Positions 1 through 5,719 of a stretch of DNA of 8,488 nt are shown here, one piece after another. Under the pieces are notes generated by a model. It was not told where the DNA came from. It saw only the letters and a program-made list of their open reading frames with translations, and made no database searches. The DNA comes from an uncultured Caulobacter sp. (GTDB lineage: Bacteria; Pseudomonadota; Alphaproteobacteria; Caulobacterales; Caulobacteraceae): contig CALALX010000001.1 in assembly GCA_937925635.1 (NCBI GenBank), positions 1 through 8,488 on the forward strand. The letters are read 5' to 3'. How positions within the stretch are numbered: the stretch's first letter is position 1; each line of letters starts with the position of its first letter. A program made the position numbers and the translations under genes.

Positions 1-351
1 CGCGTCAGTGGACAATAGCAGTTTTGCACTTTGCGATGAGCGCCGGGGCGACGTCGGTCATGATCGTCGGCCCCGGCTTGCGGCTCAGCTGTGGGCGCCC
101 AAAGGGTCCTGTCTGGATCTACACTCGTCGGCAGGGGAGGCGTTTGGGTAAGCTCAAACTTCTGCTGGGAAGCTTGCGGCGAGTGGGCCGAACCTGGGCA
201 CCTAAAGTTGCGTGTTGCAGCGGGACAAAGCCGCAAGGATCGAGTTAGTCGTCGCTTGTTGGCGACAACGGCAGCGGGCCTGCATCTTGCGATCCGTGAC
301 TTCGGCGCCACAAGATGTAGACAAGTTCGTCGAATCAGCGAAAATTGAGCA
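1..351. other. Non-coding left edge, no gene recognised
   Basis: No open frame here reads like a protein family I recognise. The short frames are arginine/glycine-rich, overlap each other in several frames, and look like chance reading of GC-rich DNA. No tRNA cloverleaf, CRISPR repeat or clear insertion-sequence terminal repeat is visible. Together with the kinase-like remnant that follows, the stretch looks like decayed DNA on the upstream flank of the operon. Confidence 0.4.
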
Positions 352-488
352 TCGTAAGTTAACTGCCCCTTCACACGTCGCCGCGACGCCCTATCCTAAC
401 GGAACGGGCGCAGGTGATTCGTTCGTGACACGGCCGGGTTGAACTGGCTGCCGGGGTGCCGTTCCCGAAAATTCTGACGGAAAGCTGA
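352..488 (+). pseudogene. Frameshifted remnant of a PfkB/pyridoxal-kinase-like C-terminal region
   Basis: In one frame, positions 398-427 encode NGTGAGDSFV, which resembles the GAGD(S/A)F signature of PfkB-family sugar/nucleoside/pyridoxal kinases (the Asp is the catalytic base in that family). That frame stops at 440-442. One frame over, 438-488 encodes VELAAGVPFPKILTES and a stop, which resembles the helix that normally follows the signature (pattern L..aLaaGvp...AL). A single frameshift between about 426 and 438 would join the two halves. The nucleotide-binding N-terminal domain is not visible upstream, so this is a short, dead fragment. It could be a coincidence of a short motif; the two adjacent pieces in the right order are the main support. 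If real, it marks decayed DNA next to the operon. Confidence 0.35.
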
Positions 489-766
489 GCCTAATCGCCC
501 CGCTAGGGTGGTGGAAATTGGCGAAGCGGCGACTACATCGCCAATGCGATCATGGTCGCCAAGCGTAAGAAGAAATAGCGGCAAGTAAGCCGCAAAGTGG
601 GGAGAGGACGGCAAACCAAACTTGCCGGTCAGGAACGCCGCCCTCTCGCCCTGTTTCCCAACCCGTTCGAGTCGGTGCTGAGATCATTAGCGATCAGGTT
701 ACAGCCGCACAACAGCGGCGAGTCCCCAAACTAATGACAGCCACGGCGAGACGGTTCCATCATTAG
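489..766 (+). promoter_or_regulatory. Operon leader with three TCATTAG/CTAATGA heptamers
   Basis: This non-coding stretch directly precedes the four-gene operon and must hold its promoter, although I cannot pick convincing -35/-10 boxes. The heptamer TCATTAG occurs at 684-690 and 760-766 and its reverse complement CTAATGA at 731-737. The last two form an inverted repeat with a 22-nt spacer, and the last copy abuts the ribosome binding site of the first gene. AT-rich heptamers repeated three times within 83 bp of GC-rich DNA are plausible operator half-sites. No regulator gene is present in the window, so any cognate repressor would lie elsewhere. No transcription start is assigned. Confidence 0.35.
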
Positions 767-773
767 AGAGGAG
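767..773 (+). promoter_or_regulatory. Ribosome binding site of the MBL gene
   Basis: AGAGGAG ends 9 nt before the ATG at 783, a good Shine-Dalgarno match that supports this start. It is the clearest ribosome binding site at the head of the operon. Confidence 0.7.
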
Positions 774-782
774 CCGCCAGAC

Positions 783-1940
783 ATGGCTGCAAAAGTGAGC
801 TTTTTCCCCGTCGCCAATGGCGACATGGCCCTTGTCAAAACTGACAAGGGCAACCACGTGTTGATCGATATCAACATCCGCAAAGCTGCCGACGATCCGG
901 ACGACAAAACCCCGGATGTCGCGAAGCAGCTGAAGGACCGTTTGCCGAAGGACTCGGACGGGCGGCCCTATGTCGATGCGATGCTGTTGTCCCACCCGGA
1001 CCAGGACCACTGTCGGGGCCTCAAGGCCCATTTCCATCTGGGACCGTTGGCGGACTACGTGAAGGACAGCGGCAAGATCGTCATCCGCGAGATGTGGTCG
1101 TCGCCCATCCTCTTCCGCCGCAAAAATGCGAAGGACCACAATCTCTGTGAAGACGCGGAAACGTGGGCGGCAGAAGCGCGGCGCCGTGTTCGCCGCTTCA
1201 AGGATCTCGGTTACTGCCCGACGAATGAGCGGATCCTGATCCTGGGCGAGGACATCGACGGCAAGACCGACGATCTCACGGCGATCCTCGTCAAGGTCGA
1301 CGAGAACTGGACCAAGATCAACGGGACCGAAGACGGCACGTTCAGCGCCGACCTCTTGGCCCCGCTGCCGTCCATCGACGAGGAGGAAGAAGAGGTCCTC
1401 TCGAAGAACAATTCGAGCGTGATCTCGCTGATCCAGTTGTCGAGCGGCACGACCGCCGACTCGTGCCGCCTGCTCGTCGGCGGCGACGCGGAGGTGGCGA
1501 TCTGGGAACGGCTGTGGGACCGTCACTCGGAAAACGCGGCTCAGCGGCTCGGCTACGATCTGCTGCTGGCCCCCCATCACTGCAGCTGGCACTCGTTGTC
1601 CTGGGACAGCTGGAGCGAGTTGGGTGAGGACGCTGAGGTCAGCGAAGACGCGCGCAGCGCCTTGGGCCAGCCGCGCGCCGGCGCGGTCGTCGTCGCCAGT
1701 TCCAAGACGATCACCGACGACGACTCCGACCCGCCCTGCATCCGCGCCAAGCGCGAATACAAGGCGATCCTGAAAGGCGTCAGCGGCGAATTCATCTGCG
1801 TGGCAGATGAAGGCGACGAGCCTGTCGAGTTCGATGTGAAGGCCGGTGGGCTTGAGCGGATCGCGAAGAAGGAAGCCGTCCCGGCCCAAGCGCGGGTGGC
1901 CCCGGCGATCATCGGGGCGCGTCCGATCCGGCATGGCTAG
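783..1940 (+). CDS. ComEC-like metallo-beta-lactamase fold hydrolase
   Basis: A 385-residue predicted cytoplasmic protein with no signal peptide or membrane segment. The N-terminus (VSFFPVANGDMALVK, then VLIDI at 26-30) matches the opening beta-strands of ComEC-type MBL domains. The metal-binding motif is H71-P-D73-Q-D75-H76, the HxDxDH form common in the ComEC branch instead of HxHxDH. Further matches are the NNSS...SLIQL strand (209-219), the bridging Asp in VGGD (D235) and APHHCSW (H265, H266), equivalent to the PHHGS motif of ComEC. The family consists of metal-dependent hydrolases acting on nucleic acids or other phosphoesters; the substrate here is unknown. An acidic run (D199-E204) and a C-terminal extension after about residue 340 surround the core. 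The chain ends in RHG-COOH, a glycine that could matter beside an E1/E2 enzyme. It is the first gene of the operon, and its last 8 nt overlap the next start codon. A good Shine-Dalgarno fixes the ATG. The long antisense frame is a shadow. Confidence 0.88.
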   Translation: MAAKVSFFPVANGDMALVKTDKGNHVLIDINIRKAADDPDDKTPDVAKQLKDRLPKDSDGRPYVDAMLLSHPDQDHCRGLKAHFHLGPLADYVKDSGKIVIREMWSSPILFRRKNAKDHNLCEDAETWAAEARRRVRRFKDLGYCPTNERILILGEDIDGKTDDLTAILVKVDENWTKINGTEDGTFSADLLAPLPSIDEEEEEVLSKNNSSVISLIQLSSGTTADSCRLLVGGDAEVAIWERLWDRHSENAAQRLGYDLLLAPHHCSWHSLSWDSWSELGEDAEVSEDARSALGQPRAGAVVVASSKTITDDDSDPPCIRAKREYKAILKGVSGEFICVADEGDEPVEFDVKAGGLERIAKKEAVPAQARVAPAIIGARPIRHG

Positions 1941-4200
1941 GGCGGGCGACAACTTGGACGAGGCGGCGATCTTCTACGCGTTGAAGGAGGTCGCCGCCCA
2001 CCCGTCTGTTGTCTCAGTTGGCAAGCTTGAGGCGGATGAACGCGGTGGGTCCGTTTCCGTCATTGTGGACCTCAAGCTTGGGCGTCGGTGGGTGGCCGAA
2101 GGGAAGAGCCCAACCGGCGCCTTGCCGCATGAAGAGGTTCGCTTCGACTTCCCGAAGGGATTTCCAGCGGTTCCACCGGAAATCTCCCTGCGTCCTGACT
2201 TCAACCGCAACCATCCGCATGTTCAACCCTGGATGACCCAGGACGGGCGGGTCGTTCCCTGTCTCGTCGAAGGCGACCTGGGTGAGTTGATCGCGGCGTT
2301 CGGATTCAGCTGGATCGTCGAACAGCTTCGCCTGTGGCTCGAAAGCGCAGCACGGGGTGACCTGATGGACGCCGACCGCTGGGAACCTGCCCGGCGCGAC
2401 GGCTGTCGCGACGTTCTTGTGCTTGATCCTGCAAAGCTGCGCAGCGTCGTGACCCGCGACGGCGGCTTCAAGTTCTTCCGCATGAACTTTCGCTGCGTGC
2501 TCGCCGAGGGTCGGCTGACGCCATATTTTCTAGGCGAGGTGCTGGAAGAAACAAACGCCAAAGCGTCGGTTGGGGTAATGCCCGTCGAGCCTGGCTCGAC
2601 CATCGGTCACGGACAGAGTGTGGCGATTGTCGTTTGGGCGCGAAAGGATCAGGGCGGCAAGCTGGTCATCAGCGACCAATATCTACCCGACGATGCTCGC
2701 ACGGTCGACGCGTTGCTCAGCCGGATGGCGGCATTTGGGACGAAGGGTAGCCTGGATGGACCGTTGGCATTGTTGCGGGCGCAAGCGGGCGGGGCGACGC
2801 AAAAGACCGTCTATCCATTGGTCGTCATCAATCTTGTGCGCCGGCCCAGGCGGCTGAACGGTAGCGATAGCAACATCGAGATCCTCGCCCATATCGCGCC
2901 GCTGCGCGCACCCGAGGGCGGCCTGTCGCGGCCGGATGACGAAGTGCGTCCCCTTGGCCTGCGGGACAAAATCTCGCCTGGGCTTCTCCGCCGTATGAGC
3001 GCTGATCCTGAGTTGCCGCGTTGGGCAATGATTGGCTGCGGCAGCCTGGGCTCGAAGATTGCCCTGCATGCAGGTCGGAGCGGCAACGCCCCCGTACTGG
3101 TCGCGGACAAGAAGGAGCTGCTGCCGCACAACGCCGCTAGGAATGGTCTTTATCCGCCCGCCGCTGAACTTCAGCTTGGCTGGCTTACGCCTAAGGCCCA
3201 GGAATTGGCGTCGGCCCTGAGCGGTTTGGGGGCGAAGGCGGAGGGGCTATTGGGTGATCACCGCGACGTTGCGGATCGCCTACGCAGCCTGAAGGGAAAA
3301 CAACGGCCCCAATGGCTCGTGAACACGACGGCGTCGATGGTGGTGCTGGAGTCGTTGGCGCTTCCGACCATGGCGGACCTGCCGCGGATCGTGGAGATGT
3401 CGCTCTATAACGGTGGCGGCCTTGGGTACGTAGGCGTTGACGGCCAATCGAGAAATCCGAACGGCGTCGAACTGGAGGCCAGCTTCTATCAGCACGCAGT
3501 GGCATCGCCGTCCCTGGCGCGGCATCTATTCGCTCCGTCGGCCGGGGCGGCGCAGATCGCGGTGGGACAGGGATGCGGTTCTCTCACGATCAAGATGAGC
3601 GATGCGACGCTCAGCGTGATAACCGGTGCGATGACCGAGATCTTCTCATCGCTGACCGAAGACGAAGGCGGCGTCATCCACACGTTGCAGCGCGACGGCG
3701 TCGCTCTCGCGCATGACCGTATCGTTGTGCCGCCGTTCGCCCGTGTGCCGATTCAAGGATTGGACGGCTGGACGCTGAGCATCGCCGCCGACGTGCGGCG
3801 CCGCATCGAGTCTGAGACGGCTCTGCACCCTACGACAGAGACCGGCGGCGTCCTGGTGGGACGGTCGTCGATGATCGCGCGTCAGATCGTTGTGACGGAC
3901 ATCATCGAAGCGCCCGAGGACAGCATTCGGTCCCGCGCGGAGTTTCAGCTCGGGGTAAGTGGACTGGCCGAACGGCTGATCGAGTTGCACACGCACTCGG
4001 GCGGAGCGCTTCGATGTCTTGGCACTTGGCACAGTCACTTGGGAAGCGCGAAGCCGTCGAACGTCGACAGGTTGTCAGCGGCGATGGTCGGCGCCGGCTA
4101 CAACGAACCGATGGCGTTTCTCATCCTTGGAACCGATGGGCTGCAAGCCTTGTGCGTTCCAGCGACCATCATCGAAGACCCAAAGAAAAGGACGGAATGA
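1933..4200 (+). CDS. E2-E1(ThiF)-JAB triple-fusion ubiquitin-like conjugation/deconjugation protein
   Basis: A 755-residue protein in three parts. (1) E2-like domain, about 9-145: FPKGFP...PP (73-82), the His-Pro-His at 94-96, predicted catalytic C110 (VVPCLVEGDL) and the closing helix with W127 and W135. (2) After a roughly 200-residue linker, an E1/ThiF adenylation domain, about 362-575: the glycine loop G368-C-G-S-L-G373, ribose-type D392, N400 and R403, K421, NTTAS (464-468) and candidate catalytic C548 in GQGCGS. (3) JAB/JAMM isopeptidase, about 615-745: E636 in ETGGVLVG, then H700-S-H702 and S709/D712 as zinc ligands and catalytic residues. Type II CBASS has E2-E1 in Cap2 and JAB in separate Cap3; here all are in one chain. 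Expected chemistry is ATP-dependent adenylation of a C-terminal carboxylate, thioester transfer to the E2 Cys, and JAMM removal. The frame opens at 1846, deep in the upstream gene; I chose the ATG at 1933, which gives an 8-nt overlap and starts just before the E2 helix. No strong ribosome binding site is seen there, so translational coupling is likely. A target and a ubiquitin-like partner are not evident. Confidence 0.9.
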   Translation: MARAGDNLDEAAIFYALKEVAAHPSVVSVGKLEADERGGSVSVIVDLKLGRRWVAEGKSPTGALPHEEVRFDFPKGFPAVPPEISLRPDFNRNHPHVQPWMTQDGRVVPCLVEGDLGELIAAFGFSWIVEQLRLWLESAARGDLMDADRWEPARRDGCRDVLVLDPAKLRSVVTRDGGFKFFRMNFRCVLAEGRLTPYFLGEVLEETNAKASVGVMPVEPGSTIGHGQSVAIVVWARKDQGGKLVISDQYLPDDARTVDALLSRMAAFGTKGSLDGPLALLRAQAGGATQKTVYPLVVINLVRRPRRLNGSDSNIEILAHIAPLRAPEGGLSRPDDEVRPLGLRDKISPGLLRRMSADPELPRWAMIGCGSLGSKIALHAGRSGNAPVLVADKKELLPHNAARNGLYPPAAELQLGWLTPKAQELASALSGLGAKAEGLLGDHRDVADRLRSLKGKQRPQWLVNTTASMVVLESLALPTMADLPRIVEMSLYNGGGLGYVGVDGQSRNPNGVELEASFYQHAVASPSLARHLFAPSAGAAQIAVGQGCGSLTIKMSDATLSVITGAMTEIFSSLTEDEGGVIHTLQRDGVALAHDRIVVPPFARVPIQGLDGWTLSIAADVRRRIESETALHPTTETGGVLVGRSSMIARQIVVTDIIEAPEDSIRSRAEFQLGVSGLAERLIELHTHSGGALRCLGTWHSHLGSAKPSNVDRLSAAMVGAGYNEPMAFLILGTDGLQALCVPATIIEDPKKRTE
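4186..4192 (+). promoter_or_regulatory. Ribosome binding site of the membrane-protein gene
   Basis: AAAAGGA lies inside the end of the E2-E1-JAB gene. It is 4 nt from the ATG at 4197 and 7 nt from the adjacent in-frame ATG at 4200. The spacing slightly favours 4200; the ATGA stop/start overlap favours 4197. The two differ by a single methionine. Confidence 0.5.
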
Positions 4201-4826
4201 TGGAAACGTCGAAAGCCTTCGATGCTTACGAAGTGATCGGCGTCATCACGCCAGGCACCGTCGTCGGCCTTCTGCTGGCGCTGGAGTGGCCGGAGCTTCG
4301 TGCGCTTTTGGGCGACGACGGGCTCTCCCTCGGCGATTTCGGACTCTTCATGGTGATGGCCTTTGTCCTGGGTCACCTGGTGCAGACCCTGGGCAACCTG
4401 ATCGAGGAAGCCATCGCCCGCACAATCGGCATGCCGACAAGTTGGGTTCGCAATCCCAAGCAGGGCCTGATCACGCCCAGTCAGCGGGCAGCGTTGATCA
4501 CCAAAATCGAGGCTTTGGAGGGCCAGCCCGTCGATGCGACAAAGACGAGCCGGACGCATTGGCGCAGCATGGTCATGCGCGGCTACGCGAAGGTGCGGGC
4601 TGCCGGCAAGTCCGCGCGGATCGATGCCTTCAACCGGACCTATGGATTGTTTCGCGGGCTGAGCGCTGCATTTCTTGCTGCCTTCGCCTGGTTCGCGTTT
4701 GCTCATCCTGGCGAACAACAGACGCTCGTTGTTCTCGGTCTTCTGGCTGCGGCGTCGTTTTGGCGCATGCAGCGCGCCAGCATCAACTACGCCTGCAGCC
4801 TCATCCACGAATTCATCGACCTGTAG
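4197..4826 (+). CDS. Small multi-pass membrane protein, candidate effector
   Basis: 209 residues (208 if started at the second ATG, 4200). Hydrophobic segments at about 12-30 (begins VIGVITPGTVVGLLLAL), 48-66 (FGLFMVMAFVLGH region), 152-169 (GLSAAFLAAFAWFAFA) and 176-188 suggest four transmembrane helices. A soluble basic loop of about 80 residues (70-150) lies between pairs two and three. A Pro-Gly sits inside the first helix. I do not recognise a named family and see no catalytic motif. It overlaps the stop of the E2-E1-JAB gene by ATGA, so the two are translationally coupled and almost certainly functionally linked. In bacterial conflict systems small membrane proteins downstream of a sensing or modifying enzyme are often membrane-disrupting effectors or anchors; that role is inference here. 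The open frame extends upstream to 4014, but that part overlaps the JAB domain and is not credible as coding. Confidence 0.82.
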   Translation: MMETSKAFDAYEVIGVITPGTVVGLLLALEWPELRALLGDDGLSLGDFGLFMVMAFVLGHLVQTLGNLIEEAIARTIGMPTSWVRNPKQGLITPSQRAALITKIEALEGQPVDATKTSRTHWRSMVMRGYAKVRAAGKSARIDAFNRTYGLFRGLSAAFLAAFAWFAFAHPGEQQTLVVLGLLAAASFWRMQRASINYACSLIHEFIDL

Positions 4827-4840
4827 GCCGTAGGCCGGAT

Positions 4841-4846
4841 GGGGGA
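4841..4846 (+). promoter_or_regulatory. Ribosome binding site choosing the ATG at 4854
   Basis: GGGGGA sits 7 nt before the ATG at 4854. The alternative in-frame ATG at 4839 has only a weak AGG in front, and the G-run lies within its first codons. This favours the downstream start, five codons shorter. Confidence 0.45.
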
Positions 4847-4853
4847 AAACGCA

Positions 4854-5459
4854 ATGCTGTCCAGGACGCCCGACATCGGTTTGGTCTGCGAAGACAAAGT
4901 GCCCGAGACCTGGATGCAGGAGTTTCAGGCGGCCGTGGCGAGCGACCAGCTCGACCTGCTAATTGAGCGACGAATATCGACGAAGGCCTTCGCGGCTATC
5001 GAGTGGTTGATGCCGACAGCGGCTGTTCTGTTCGTGGCCAAGTCCTATTTCGACGGCTTTCTCGGCGAGATGGGCAAGGACCACTACGCGGCCCTGAAGG
5101 CTGGGATCAAGCGGCTATGCGAACACTTCGCCAAGGTGAAGGTGACGCTCATTGGAACGGCCGGGAAGGTCGCCGCCGACCAACCATACTCGATGCTTTT
5201 TTCGATCTATTTTGATCCGAACGAGAAAGGCGTCTTCAAGTTTCTGGTGCCAGTCGATGTGCCCCAGGAAGAGCTCGACATCGCCATCGACGCCTTTCTG
5301 GACTTCCTTGCGGACTATTACGCTGGGACGCTCGATCCCGACGTGGAGCGTAGGCTTGGGGAGGCTCCCGATCTCGGCCGTACCAAGTTAGTCGCGTTCA
5401 ATCCAGCAACCGGCCGGATTGATCCACTGAACGCCCGGACACGTCGGTTCGAGGGCTGA
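4854..5459 (+). CDS. Unknown protein of the E2-E1-JAB operon, ends in glycine
   Basis: 201 residues from 4854 (206 if the ATG at 4839 is used); the G-rich ribosome binding site decides for 4854. I do not recognise the family. Predicted elements: an N-terminal helix (about 18-38), a hydrophobic stretch at 50-62 (begins EWLMPTAAVLFVA) too short and interrupted to be a sure membrane helix, an aromatic/charged segment KSYFDGFLGEMGKDHY (63-78), a helix to about 93, beta-strands at 95-101, 113-120 and 127-133, then a long acidic helix (137-158). The C-terminal 25 residues look extended, with basic residues, and end R-R-F-E-G-COOH. A flexible tail with a terminal glycine is what an E1/E2 enzyme could activate, as for the CD-NTase C-terminus in type II CBASS. 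It is not an obvious beta-grasp ubiquitin-like fold. It is the last gene of the operon, starting 27 nt after the membrane-protein stop. Function unknown; possible roles are substrate, sensor or partner of the membrane protein. Confidence 0.8.
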   Translation: MLSRTPDIGLVCEDKVPETWMQEFQAAVASDQLDLLIERRISTKAFAAIEWLMPTAAVLFVAKSYFDGFLGEMGKDHYAALKAGIKRLCEHFAKVKVTLIGTAGKVAADQPYSMLFSIYFDPNEKGVFKFLVPVDVPQEELDIAIDAFLDFLADYYAGTLDPDVERRLGEAPDLGRTKLVAFNPATGRIDPLNARTRRFEG

Positions 5460-5719
5460 GGTAGCCACAGCGTGCTAACCCTCATGAACGGGCTTTTGCT
5501 AGTTGATGGTGGACCTCGTTCCGAGGGGCAGGCCCGGAATTGTCCGCCAGGCCAGGATCCACTCCTGGTGCCAACCGGCCCCCGCAGCTGGCCACGTTTG
5601 TCCGAAACAACACCATGTTCGAAAGACGACCCTCCCGAGCTCGCTATCGGTTGAGCTCGGGAGGGCGCCTCGCGTCGAGTGCTGGCTCGGCTAGGGAGCG
5701 GGAGAGCGTCTAGACCTCC
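5460..5719. other. Convergent intergenic region
   Basis: This lies between the plus-strand operon and the minus-strand DUF927 gene. It holds the 13-bp hairpin described separately, a small perfect hairpin CCAGGA/TCCTGG (5552-5568, 5-nt loop) and the 8-bp palindrome GTCTAGAC (5708-5715) next to the DUF927 stop. The short frames of about 60 codons in it have no ribosome binding site and no recognisable protein character. No tRNA or attachment site is visible. Confidence 0.5.
5630..5665. terminator. Bidirectional hairpin terminator candidate
   Basis: A perfect 13-bp inverted repeat, CCCTCCCGAGCTC (5630-5642) and GAGCTCGGGAGGG (5653-5665), with a 10-nt loop. It lies between convergent genes, where a shared terminator is expected. 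No T-run follows on the plus strand; on the minus strand there is only a short TCTTTC. It is therefore not a textbook intrinsic terminator and might instead act as a transcript-stabilising hairpin. The stem itself is unambiguous. Confidence 0.6.

Noticed and set aside
1..40. Possible insertion-sequence end at the left edge
   Set aside because: The edge sequence looks unlike the surrounding GC-rich DNA, but no inverted repeat partner, transposase or target duplication is visible in the window.
396..614. Minus-strand 72-codon frame near the left flank
   Set aside because: No ribosome binding site or recognisable family, and it is antisense to the kinase-like remnant.
1846..1932. Upstream start for the E2-E1-JAB protein giving 784 residues
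   Set aside because: The extra 29 residues are Arg/Ser-rich and encoded inside the MBL gene; the ATG at 1933 begins right before the E2 helix.
699..1952. Long minus-strand open frame (417 codons) covering the MBL gene
   Set aside because: It is antisense to a gene with clear MBL motifs. Its product is a valine/arginine/aspartate-rich sequence typical of the antisense frame of GC-rich genes, with no recognisable domain.
4014..4196. Extended N-terminus for the membrane protein
   Set aside because: This part lies wholly inside the JAB-domain coding region and is basic and low in structure; the ATGs at 4197/4200 have a ribosome binding site.
4019..4966. 315-codon plus-strand frame overlapping the membrane-protein gene
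   Set aside because: It is a shadow frame: its product is rich in Arg, Gly and His without hydrophobic order, whereas the competing frame gives clean transmembrane segments and a coupled start.
783..5459. Assignment as a type II CBASS operon
   Set aside because: E2-E1 and JAB activities are present, but no CD-NTase (GS...DxD nucleotidyltransferase motif) or known CBASS effector domain is found in the window.
5472..5694. Two small plus-strand frames in the convergent intergenic region
   Set aside because: They overlap each other in different frames, run through the terminator hairpin and have no protein-like composition.
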